From contig CM043966.1 in NCBI GenBank assembly GCA_014529385.2, positions 89,478,587 to 89,542,586 of the forward strand: 64,000 bases of DNA, given 5' to 3'. The position numbers and the translations under genes are program-made. Origin of the DNA: Adiantum capillus-veneris (taxonomy: Eukaryota; Streptophyta; Polypodiopsida; Polypodiales; Pteridaceae). The notes under the pieces are model-generated. The model was not told where the DNA came from and searched no databases. It saw only the letters and a program-made list of their open reading frames with translations. Shown piece by piece: positions 1-10,170 of this stretch; the first letter of the stretch is position 1, and the number at the start of each line of letters is the position of its first letter.

Positions 1-50
1 TCTAAGTAGGATTTTTAATTAATACGTCAAATCCCAATTTTTATTGAACA

Positions 51-80
51 CTGATCTCGAATAACTTCAAAATGGAAGGG

Positions 81-149
<69 letters not shown>

Positions 150-366
150 TCTCAAAGAGAGTGCCAAAAAATTTTCTTGATTGATATAATTTTAAAGTAA
201 ATTTCTACATATATAATGGAGCTTCAATTTTCCAAGCAAGGAGAGGTCTTCCACGTGTCATATATTGTAGCTTGCACAAATGTCCGCATTTGAAACGCCA
301 TGAAATAACCTACAACTTAACGACCTCAGTGCTTGAAGGTCTTGAATAGCCCCAAAATGGAAGGGC

Positions 367-447
<81 letters not shown>

Positions 448-640
448 CTCAAAGAGAGTGCCAAAAAAAAATTCTTGATTGAAATAATCTTAAAGTAAAG
501 CTCTACATATATAATGGAGCTTAAATTTTCCAAGCAAGGAGAGGCCTTCCACGTGTCATCCATTGAAGCTTGCACAAATGTCAACGTTTGGAACTCCATG
601 AAATAAACTGCAGCCTGATGACCTCAGTGCTTGAAGGTCT
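51..640. repeat. Tandem duplication (~285 bp unit) carrying compound microsatellites
   Basis: Two adjacent copies (about 51-345 and 341-640) share the same order: 'aatggaagggcat', a (TG)n(AG)n tract, 'tctcaaagagagtgccaaaa', a stretch ending in 'aatggagctt', and 'gcttgaaggtct'. The copies differ by scattered substitutions and by microsatellite length, so the duplication is old while the microsatellite keeps changing. No reading frame here is credible; open frames are only dinucleotide translations. Confidence 0.85.
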
Positions 641-750
641 CAGTCCAATCTCGACCTGCAAAACAGTTGTTCGTACATGCGTTCGCGTTCATGATGTGTG
701 TATGTGGTGTTCTTGTGTTACTGTATGTGTGTGTGTGTGTGTGTGACGTG

Positions 751-806
<56 letters not shown>

Positions 807-944
807 AGAAGAAACGTGATTGGCCACTAGCTATGTGTGTGTATGAGACTCGAATCTCAATCTACAATGTGAAATGGGCATTATTGGTGGTGTGTGTGAG
901 AGAGAGTCCAATCTAGCTGAGCAAGCCTGTGCGCACACCCAAGG

Positions 945-1023
<79 letters not shown>

Positions 1024-1155
1024 ACTAGCTGGAGTGTTCACTCTTTGTGTATGTGTGTGTATATATGTGTGTGTGTGTGAGAGAGAGAGAACAAGATATC
1101 ACATTTGCCCATTGTCTTCGCACGTGCGTGCGTGCGTGTGTGCGTGTGTGTGTGG

Positions 1156-1212
<57 letters not shown>

Positions 1213-1327
1213 AAGAAAGAGAGACTCTTACTCAATGGTGAGAGAGAATGAGAGAATATGTGGGGATTTAATGGCAAGAGAGAAAGATAGTGAGTACTTT
1301 GGCGGGCGCACACACACAGACACACAC

Positions 1328-1358
<31 letters not shown>
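83..1358. repeat. Cluster of compound (TG)n(AG)n microsatellites
   Basis: At least seven TG tracts followed directly by AG tracts on the same strand lie at about 83-147, 370-445, 726-803, 945-1022, 1060-1091, 1135-1210 and 1307-1358 (the last as CA then GA). The fixed TG-then-AG order points to spread by duplication of a compound tract rather than independent origins. Confidence 0.9.
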
Positions 1359-1361
<3 letters not shown>

Positions 1362-1489
1362 CAATTGGTCCCATAGCCAATGACGAACAAAGTCGAGTAA
1401 GCCCAAGCTGACAAATCTAGGACATGGAAAAAATCTAGGGCGGATGGCAAGCAATTGCAGGTTGACAACGACAGAAGGCAGAGTAAGTT

Positions 1490-2830
1490 GTTGACTATAT
1501 TAAAAAAGTTTGTCCTAAATTTTTGAAAACTTTGTAGGCCTTCTCAATTTCAAATTAGAATTTTAATGTAAATCTCAAAATTTGTAGGTGGGATTACACT
1601 AAACCTAGGTTTTTTCCTATGAACTTTGTAAGAAGCTTAGTGTAAAAACACTCAAATATACTAAATCTCGACTCATCTATAGATTTTCTAAGATTTTGGG
1701 AAAAAGCACTATATACGGAAGGGCTTAAAAAAACTTAGGTTTGGTGTTATTCCACCTACAAATTTTGATATTTATCTCTAAATTCTAATTTGAAGGTGAG
1801 AATGCTATAAACTTCATGTGTTGCCTCACCTTCAAATCTAGAATTTAAAAGTTGTAGGTGGGATTACGCTAGACCTAGCCTTTTTTCGAGTACTCAAATA
1901 CATATTGCTCTTTTTCGCCTTTTTTTGAGTACTCAGATACATATTGCTCTTTTTCATAAACTTGAAAAACATAAGAGAAAAGTATATTTGAAGGTCTTTA
2001 TGTGATTTTCCTAAACTTTGAGATATCCTAAACTAAAATGTCTTTTGAGGGGCTCTTTAAAAAAACCCTTTTTGTTTGAAAATTGTTTTGGTCAACATGT
2101 ACACCATATTTAAATGTAGCCTCTTGGAATGCACTTATGTGGCCCTTAGCACCCCCATTCTTAGGGGTTCTTGCTTTTGGGCTCACTTTCCAAGGACGTA
2201 AATTTATTATATTTACATCAAACTTAGATTTTCCTCAAGCACTCAGGTACACAATGCTTTTTTCAATTTTTTGAAAAAACTACCTATGAGAAAGTTTAGA
2301 GGCAAATTTATTGTATTTGATGGTTTTTACACTAGATTTTTCTAAACTTTATAGTTACCTTCAAATCTATTATTTAGAGGTAAAACTCAAAATTTGTAGG
2401 TTAGATTAGACCGAATGTAGGTTTTTTTTTTGCACTGAGATACACAATACTTTCTCCCAAAAACTTGGAAAACCTACATATGAGAAATTTTAGAGGCAAA
2501 TTTACTATATTTGTAGGTTAGATTACACTAAATGTTGATTTTTTTCTAGCATTGAGATACACAATATTTTCTCCCAAAAACTTGGAAAACCTACGTATGA
2601 GAAATTTTAAAGGCAAATTTACTATATTTGAAGGTTTTATTTTGTAGGTTGGATCACGCTAAACCTAGGTTTTTTTTTAGCACTTAAATACACAATATTT
2701 TTTCCAAAAAAGTTGGACAACCTACATATGATTATAGTAAGCGTACACTCAAATAAATTTCTAGGTGGGATTGCACTTAACCTAGCGCTTTTTCCAGCAT
2801 TGAGATACATAATATCAATGTTACAAGAGA
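1490..2830. repeat. AT-rich degenerate repeat field with ~125-bp units
   Basis: Units of about 120-130 bp recur, best seen at about 2395-2512, 2513-2640 and 2645-2760. Each holds 'gtaggt(t/g)ggatta', 'aaacctaggtttttt', 'gagatacacaata', 'cttggaaaacctac' and 'tatgagaaatttta'. Weaker copies reach back to about 1586 and 1853, and a 45-bp direct repeat with 'gtactca(a/g)atacatattgctctttttc' sits at about 1895-1975. No gene is visible. Confidence 0.7.
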
Positions 2831-3488
2831 TGAAATCTTTGAGATTTTTAGTAGAGAGAGGAACGTGTCGCAGTGCCTTATGCATTATTTGTTGAAAGTG
2901 CCATTGATCCAACATCTAATGATGATGGTGAAGAGGGAGATTCTCCTTCTTCATCTAGACCTTGCATAATGTCTAACACATTAATTCTTTCTTGAAGTGT
3001 TGGTTTGCGTGAATATGGGATGTGTATGGAGATGATCCAATGAAGGCCAGCGGCCCAGCAACATGCTTCGATGTCCATAAACCATTCTTTATTTCTTCCT
3101 ACATCAAGTTAAGGGCCAATCCCATGGACTCGAGAATGTCAAGTCTAATGTATAAGTCGTACAATGAGCAAACATGAGCTATGCTTCTTTTCATCTCTTC
3201 TAAAGGCTTGGAATTACCCATCTTTAGCATACCAACTCGATGTGAGTGCAACCAAGTGGTGATGGTACTCCTCACAAGGTGAGCTCATTGGGTGGAAATG
3301 GCACTACACATCTTCTTCACTTCCATAGCCAACTGCATCTCTCAGACGTGGTACACATAGGCACGATTATCTTTCATGTTCACCAAAGATGTACAGCAGC
3401 TCCTTTGAGAATCTTTTTAAGGTTGAATTCTCCTTCATCATGGAGATAGCAGGCCCTATGTAGCTCTCTTTTTTCTCAAACAATTAGA

Positions 3489-3491
<3 letters not shown>
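2831..3491. other. Unassigned stretch, no gene recognised
   Basis: Ordinary AT-rich sequence. Short open frames on both strands show no recognisable motif, and no repeat pair was seen. Confidence 0.4.

Positions 3492-3557
<66 letters not shown>
3492..3557. repeat. (TG)n microsatellite
   Basis: Uninterrupted TG dinucleotides, about 33 units, ending at 'ggcatactgc'. Unlike the tracts near the window start it has no AG partner. Confidence 0.95.
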
Positions 3558-3558
<1 letters not shown>

Positions 3559-4096
3559 CATACTGCTTAACAAGAAGCAACTTCTATTGTATGATGAACA
3601 CCATAAAAGTTGGAGACTTCATGAATTGGGAGAAAAGATCAAGAAAAAAGTGTAATCTCACGTACAAATTTTGAAACGTTACCTCTAAATTTTAAATTAG
3701 AAGGTAAGAAAACCTTTAAAATATGAAGGAATCTGGTATTTAAAGTTTTTTTTGGGAACTAGATAGGGAGAGAGAATTAAACAACTGCCAGCAACCCAGA
3801 GAACTATCTAATTAGACAAAGAAAAGGGAGGAGGAGGAGGATAAAAATATTAATCTTTGTGTGTGTGTGTGTTCTCTTCAATAGCTATAAAGCACCTATG
3901 TATGAGAACCTGCCAAAGCTTAGTATTATAGGAATATTTTCTGTCTCTTGCATGTATATTTTTATTTGAGAATCTATAGAGAGATATTGTGAATCATTTT
4001 TTTGTAATGCAAGGGAGTGTATACATGTAGAATAATAGAATCTATATAATTTTCCACTTTTTGTAGTTGAAAGAATAGAAGACATGCATTTTCTAG

Positions 4097-4125
4097 CCGC
4101 AGCAACGCGCGGGTCACATACTAGT
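4097..4125 (+). mobile_element. Helitron-like 3' terminus
   Basis: A GC-rich short hairpin (CCGC at 4097-4100, GCGG at 4109-4112, loop AGCAACGC) is followed 8 bp later by CTAGT at 4121-4125, and the next base is T. A 3' hairpin plus CTRRT with insertion next to T is the hallmark of plant Helitrons, and 'gcaacgcgcggg' is a common plant Helitron hairpin. The second copy of the downstream duplication (from 4572) lacks the hairpin and gives an unoccupied comparison for the boundary. The 5' TC end was not located with confidence; 'gactatattaaaaaag' near 1493 is a weak candidate. Confidence 0.7.
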
Positions 4126-4872
4126 TACAAATTAAAACTATAGATCCCTAAGTTGTAAATCCCACTTTAAAAGCTTTAAAGTTCTAAGTTAGTAAGCCCT
4201 AAAACTCTAACGTCTCGGGGTTATCCTCCCCCTACGTGTGGATCCATGTAACATTTTCACTTTCTTTATTTCAAATTTTTACCTTCTAATTAAAAAAAAC
4301 TCTAGTTTCTCATTGGATTAGCTTTAAAATCTCAAAAAAAAAATCTTTAAAGATTAAAACTCTAAAGGAAAAATTCCTTCCATACAGTCTTAACCAACAA
4401 AAATGACAACTTTAGTTATTACCTAACCCTTGACAAAAAAAAAAGCGTCAATTTTAGGCCTTGATATGAGGCTAGATCCCACTTTAAAATCTCTACATCT
4501 CTAAGCTTTAAAAAAAAACATAAGCATAGTGAATTGAATTAAAAAAGCACCCTTAAGCTCTAGAGTGCTTTTTACAAATTAAAATTGTAGATCGCTAAGT
4601 TGTAAATCCCACTTTAAAAGCTTTAAAGTTCTAAGTTATTAATTCTTAAAACTCTAACGTCCCGGAGTGACCCTCCCCCTACTTGTGGATCCATGTAACA
4701 TTTGCACTTTCTTTAATTCAAATTTTTATCTTCTAATATTATTTTTTTTTAGTTCCTCATTGGATTAGATTTAAAATCTCAAAAAAAAATCTTTAAAGAT
4801 TAAAGCTCTAAAGGATAAATTCCTTCCATAAAGTTTTAACCAACAAATTTGACAACTTTAGTTATTACCTAA
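4125..4872. repeat. Tandem duplication, 447-bp period
   Basis: Copy 1 starts at 4125 and copy 2 at 4572. Both contain 'taagttgtaaatccc', 'aaagctttaaagttctaag', 'aaaactctaacgtc', 'gtggatccatgtaaca' and 'gacaactttagttattacc' in the same order. They differ by substitutions and small indels. The copies are non-coding. Copy 1 directly abuts the Helitron-type end. Confidence 0.88.
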
Positions 4873-6870
4873 AGTTCAACCATGAATGAAATTCTCAAAA
4901 TGAAAAGATAGGTAAAATAACTTTTCAAATTTCAAAATGAAAAAGTAACTCTTGGAGCCTCTAAGCTTTATCATTTAACATATAAGGCTGTCAAGTTTAA
5001 TGCTTTCTAAGGCATTGGGCAACACAAAATCTTTTCTTTGATATATGAGCCTTCATTTCATTTTTCAAAACTCAAGACATGTTCATCATTAGATTTACAC
5101 ACTCTTCATTTCAATGAGTGCCCACTATCTTATTTCAACCAATCAACATTTTAAGTCTATCAAAAAATACTTGAAAATACAACTCAATTTTATTCCTATT
5201 TTAGTCAGCAAAAAGAGAAGTGATCTCTATAGCCTTTGCCCTTTGGGCAAGCCAAAAAGATGGCATGAAAATCTACCCCAAATCTATGAAAGTAAGCAAT
5301 GACTCTTAGATTTTGGCTTTTCCACTCATGCTTGCAAAGGGGTTCGACATCTATCATGTATGAACTTACCCATCCTCCAATATGTGCCAACCATTATCAA
5401 AACTTCATTTATGTGACATGTAAACATCTCATCATAGTTACCACCAAGGTCATATGGAAATCTTACAAACTTGTTGTCAGCATAGTATAAACACTCAAGA
5501 ATATAGAAAAATTCCTTCAAGGTCTCCAAATTGCATATAACATCCTCCTCGTGGATCAAAGTTCAGATTGGATCATTGCCCTAGGAGAAATATGTTTACC
5601 AAAAATGTCAAAGTGCGCGGTTCTCTAGGATCAAACAGGAAAGTGTCAGGCTTCTGGTGGTGAGAGTGTTGAGAGAGATAGAGGCAACAAGATGTAAAGA
5701 GTGAGAAAATTGCAACATAGATTCATCCCAACATTGAATTTATCGAATATCGCAAATTTTGTACAAAGTGCGGTCAAAGTCGACTCTTGGTAATCACCAA
5801 AAATTGTTAAAAAACCTAGATAGCAATAAGATCTTGAGTGTTGGCACCCAAACACGCTAAATATCCACTTCTTGGCCCTCCAAATGATCATAAATCCAGT
5901 TCTTGTTATCACATGCTCAAGCGGCCATTGGCGGCATGCACCCAAGCCCACAATTATCACAAGTTGACCCTGTACCAAGCTTTGGAATCCACCCCTTTGC
6001 ACCTGTGCTCAACTAGAACCTTCCCTATTGATATGCCCTCATGTAATCTTGTCCTAAAGAAAATCCTCTAGACACACATCAAATAACCCCGACTTCAGTC
6101 TTCTTGCAATTCATCCCTCCAGAACTCCTCCTTGTTCATGCCAGTCCTTGAATCACGTGCTTCACTTGAACTTCCCTTGGAACTCAAGCGTCCTCTCCAA
6201 CTTCTTCTTTTCCAATCCTGAGCTTGTGTCCCCAATTCTTGAGAACCTCTAGCTTTTACCTTGCGGTAAAAGCTTCTCCCATCCTTCCCCTTTTATGTGA
6301 ACGAGAGAGAGAGAGATCATTTCAAGCGTGTGAGAGAAAGTTATGGATCTTAAGCATAAGGTAGTGAGATATGAAGAGCTATGGTGGCTTGAGCACAAGA
6401 GAGAGATATATGAGAGCTTGATTATGAGGGCAAGCTATCGAGCCTTAAGCTTGAGAGAAAGATCCCTTCAACATAAGGGAGAGATAGCTATATTGGCTTT
6501 CACCACTAACACCAAAGCTCCCCCCCCCCCAAAATCAATTGGGCTCCCATTGCTTTGGCCCTTATGGACAACCAACCTTATGGGTAGCCACCTTTATGGT
6601 GGCCAGTCACTTTAAAGCACCACATTTGGCTTACATATCGGCCAAAGCATCTCCAAGCACAATGTCTTTTGCCAACATCTCCCACAAGTCAGCCATATTG
6701 GACATATGCTACAGTCCAAGTGATAACATTCCAGATGGGAAACCTACCAATAACTTTTTGTTATTTCCTAAGAGCACCATATAGGCCTACAGTTTGACTA
6801 AAGCATTGCTAGGCACAACATGTTTGGACGATCACCCCTTCCAACCAACAATCTCCCCATTAATTCTCTC
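4873..6870. other. Unassigned stretch before the LINE
   Basis: No confident gene. Minus-strand frames around 5205-5559 and 5646-6002 and a plus-strand frame at 6343-6615 are open for 60-118 codons but show no motif I recognise and no splice-consistent partner. The region could hold old element debris. A poly-C run of 10 lies near 6521. Confidence 0.35.
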
Positions 6871-8590
6871 ACCCATATCAATACCTTTATGCCACTTGCC
6901 TTTAAGGTGCAAGCTTGGTATAAAGCATTTAGAGAAAGCTCTTTCCTTGAGATCCGTTTAAAATAACTCATAGCGGAGGTACAATTGCTTACCTCCAAAA
7001 AAGCCAATGGGCTTGCTACTAAGGATGAGCACAAACGATGGCTCGAAGCCAAATCTAACCTTGCTGATGAGCAGTCAGAAGACATCAGAAAGGCAAGGCT
7101 TCTCTCTAGGGAGACTTCCCTTCAACCTGAAGCCTCTAATCAAGATCAATTATTTTAGGGCTTTAAAAATCAAGAAGATCCAAGGCCACGTCCGCTCGCT
7201 CAATGATGAGAAAGGGACAACAGTTAATAACCAGGATGAGATGGCTGGTCTGATGTTGAGATATCTTAGTCAAATCATTGGACGGCCAGAGATCCAGCCC
7301 CAAAAAGTGGAAGAAGCCAGAGGGTCCTTACTTCAAAGTTTCAAGAAGAAGATTCCCCACTCAGAAGCTAATTTCTGGGAAAGGGCATTTTTCGAAGACG
7401 AATGTTCACTAGCATTGCAAGCCCTTGGCAACGAAAAGTCCCCTGGTTGGGATGGGATGACGGTGGAATTCTATAGAGAATTTTGGGATGATCTCAAGGT
7501 CCCAATCACAAGGTTGGCCAATAAAGCCATTGTCGAAGGGTCGTTGGAGATAAGTGTAAATAGAGGGCTTATCAAACCCATCCCGAAACAAATCTGTTGT
7601 TCTCAACTAAAACACTGGCTCCCTATAACGATGATGTCGGTGGCCTAAAAAATCATCGCTAAAGTTGTAGCCCTCACACTAGCCCCCTTACTAACCCAGA
7701 TCATTTCTCCCCATTAGCATGGGTTCATCAAAGGAAGGTCCATTTACGACAACATCTTGGCAGCAATGGTGGGCATCGAGTACGCAACTTTCACAAAGCA
7801 AGAGTGTGTACTGATATAGTTGGACTTGGATAAGGCTTATGACAAAATAACATGGATATTTATGGAAGCCGTCATGGAAGCTTTGGGCTTTGGGCCACGC
7901 CTATGTCGCCTGGGAAGTGTATAGGGAGTTGGAAGCCAGTTAGAGCTCCTATTCAATGATAGAATTGTAGGCTCTTTTGAGATCCAAAGGTCTATTAAGC
8001 GGGGTTGCCCTCTGGCCCCCCTACTCTTCGCCATAGGATCACATCCTTTAATCACGACGCTCGAACCTAGTGCGGAACGAGGGGAGTTGCAAGGCCTGGC
8101 TTTGCCAGGAAATAGCCAAGTCCTAGCAAAACTTTTTGTAGACGGTTCTCTCCTCTTCTTGAAGTCGTGCCCCCAGGTCATCAGGAAAGCTCTGGAGACT
8201 GTACAAATGTTCTCAGTAGCTTCAGGATCCCAGTGTAATATAGAGAAGTCAAGGCTGATCTCCCTATCGTAAAATGACTCATTTGACCCTTCTGTCTAGT
8301 CGGGGGAGATTGTCACAAAAGGGAATATATTCAGACATCTGGGAGCCCCCTTGGGGGTGGACGTAACTCACAAGTAAAGATTTGAGTGGGTGCTAGAAAA
8401 AATCAAAACAAAAATGAGTAGGTGGGAGTATGCTTTTCTCCCATTTCCAAGTCGGATACAAGTGATAAATGCCTTTATGATTCCTTATATTGCCTTCACT
8501 AGCCCACTTCTCAAGATGGATAAGTGTCACTGGAAAGAGTTCTTAAAACTAGTGAAAAGGTTTTTATGGAAAAATAATCTCTTGTGTATG
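6870..8590 (+). pseudogene. L1-like LINE reverse transcriptase remnant
   Basis: One plus-strand frame, readable from about 7007 to 8590, carries the LINE RT core in order: pre-RT segment ('FRALKIKKIQGHV'), 'KSPGWDGMTVEFYREFW' (about 7436-7488), 'KIIAKVVALTLAPLL', 'HGFIKGRSIYDNI', 'LDLDKAYDKI', 'RGCPLAPLLFA', the active-site box, and 'FRHLGAPLGV'. The frame is kept throughout but is cut by at least seven nonsense codons (7646, 7715, 7817, 7922 and later). The catalytic FADD box reads F-V-D-G at 8135-8146, so the second Asp is gone. The endonuclease and the 3' end with poly(A) are missing. The LINE stops near 8590, where an LTR element begins. It is dead. Confidence 0.9.
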
Positions 8591-8658
8591 AAAATTATCT
8601 CTCTCCATTAAGTAATCTACTCAATTATCTACTTAGCTACGTCATATTTCCTAACAAC

Positions 8659-8670
8659 TGGTATCAGAGC
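8659..8670 (+). promoter_or_regulatory. Primer-binding site of outer Copia
   Basis: TGGTATCAGAGC, the usual initiator-methionine tRNA primer site of plant Copia elements, lies four bases after an LTR end in ACA. Confidence 0.85.
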
Positions 8671-8728
8671 AAGGTTTCCTCGTAGCTAAATTATCTCAAG
8701 GAAAGGATTCCTTGAATTGAGTGGGAGA

Positions 8729-9576
8729 ATGGTGGATGAAGGGAAGCTCAAGATCGAGAAGTTCAATGGTAAAAACTACCAACATTGAAGATGCAGATTG
8801 AAGACTATCTCTACCAGAAGGACCTCTATTTGCCACTAGGCGGTCTTGCAAAGAAACCCGCAATGATGGGAGATGAAGCATGGATTTTCTTTGATTGAAA
8901 GGTACTAGGAACAATCCGGTTAAGCTTGGCATCAACGATGGCCTTCAACGTTTTTGAGATAAAGACCACGGAGGACTTGATGAAGTCACTTGACGACTTC
9001 TACGAGAAACCATCGACATCCAATAAGGTATTTCTCATGAAGCGCTTGTTCAATCTAAAGATGGCAGAGAATGGTTTAGTTGCAGAACACCTAAATGAAT
9101 TTAACACAAACATAAGTCAGCTTCGATCGGTGAAAATCAATTTCGATGACGAAGTGCAAGCTCTCTTTATACTATCATCTCTACTGGATAGTTGGGACAG
9201 CTTTGTGATGGTTGTAAGTAATTCTATCTCTGGCACAAAATACTCTTAAATTTGATGATGTTGTGGGTGTTCTCCTAAGCGAGAAAATGCGAAGGAGAAG
9301 CACAGGAGAATCATCAAGTGCTGCACTGTCAATGGAAAGAAGAGGAAGGCCTAAGGAGAGGTTCAAAAACCAAAAGTGTCGTGATCGCTCAAGATCGAGC
9401 AAGTCACGCACAAAGTCAGTTCTTGAATGTTGGAACTGCGGCAAGAAGGGACACGTCAAGAAGGATTGCTGGTCCAAGAAGAAGAAGGAGTTGGAGTCTC
9501 AAGACAACAAGCCAACATCAGAGGCCAATGTGGTAGGTAAAGTAGAGCAACATGCTCTAATTCTCCCATTAGACAA
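8729..9576 (+). pseudogene. gag of outer Copia
   Basis: The ATG at 8729 begins 'MVDEGKLKIEKFNGKNY', the standard start of a plant Copia Gag (UBN2-type) domain. A missing base near 8786 shifts the frame before the conserved WKMQIE segment, and a stop breaks it near 8897. From 8926 the Gag core continues ('LMKSLDDFYEKPS', 'KRLFNLKMAENG', 'LSSLLDSWDSF'). A CCHC knuckle 'CWNCGKKGHVKKDC' lies at about 9429-9470 after a basic Arg/Ser/Lys-rich stretch. The reading frame is lost again near 9249. The inner Copia cuts it at 9581. Not functional. Confidence 0.88.
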
Positions 9577-9581
9577 TGTGT
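9577..9581 (+). repeat. Target-site duplication, left copy
   Basis: TGTGT, repeated exactly at 14687-14691 after the 3' LTR of the inner Copia. Confidence 0.93.
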
Positions 9582-9808
9582 TGTTACCATATACATGTGG
9601 TAGTGATGTGTGTGAACACACTAGGACCGCCGGGGCATTTTTTCCCTCTTTAGGAGGTTTTTTTCCCCGTGCATTGTATATACGCCCATCACTCTAGGGC
9701 TATCTATCTTTCCATTGCACACTAAGTAATATACTCTCTATTGTGTGCCTTGAGCTTCTTTCGTCTTCTCCAAGCTGTGTGTGTTTCTCTGCAACCCTAA
9801 TTCCAACA
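9582..9808 (+). repeat. 5' LTR of young Copia
   Basis: 227 bp, TGTTACC...CCAACA, with TG/CA ends. It holds a TATATA box at 9677-9682 and should drive the element's own transcript. Confidence 0.95.
9677..9682 (+). promoter_or_regulatory. TATA box in 5' LTR
   Basis: TATATA in 'attgtatatacgccc', in the middle of the LTR, where the U3 promoter is expected. The 3' LTR carries the same box. Confidence 0.6.
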
Positions 9809-9810
9809 AT

Positions 9811-9822
9811 TGGTATCAGAGC
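9811..9822 (+). promoter_or_regulatory. Primer-binding site of young Copia
   Basis: TGGTATCAGAGC two bases after the LTR end, complementary to the 3' part of initiator Met tRNA as in most plant Copia elements. Confidence 0.93.
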
Positions 9823-10170
9823 AGGTCACGTCCTCCCGGGCTTAGTCGCCAGCTGCTCCAGCACACGCCTGCTCACTTTCTCCGATTTCAGTGAGCTTTG
9901 GCAAGCGTTCGCAGGTCGACAAATATTTTGGAATAGCTCGAGGAGCTCGGTCTGCTCAGAATTTTGATTTGGGCTCATTTCGGCCTCCGTTTCCACTACG
10001 GGCAGTACTGCACAGGTTATTTCGTCATTTTGTGCAGATTTTCTGTCAGTGCCGTTTTCTGCATAACAGGTGCCTTATAGTCTTCTACGGTTTGTGCTAT
10101 ATAGCACAAGTTGTTCCCGCTCCATTTCTCCTATTTTCGGGCAGTTTTCACATCAGGTGCAGCATTTACC

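Noticed and set aside
258-1470. Open frames of 60-138 codons on both strands over the microsatellite cluster
   Set aside because: They are translations of TG/AG dinucleotides (Cys-Val, His-Thr, Ser-Leu, Arg-Glu runs) and have no real protein content.
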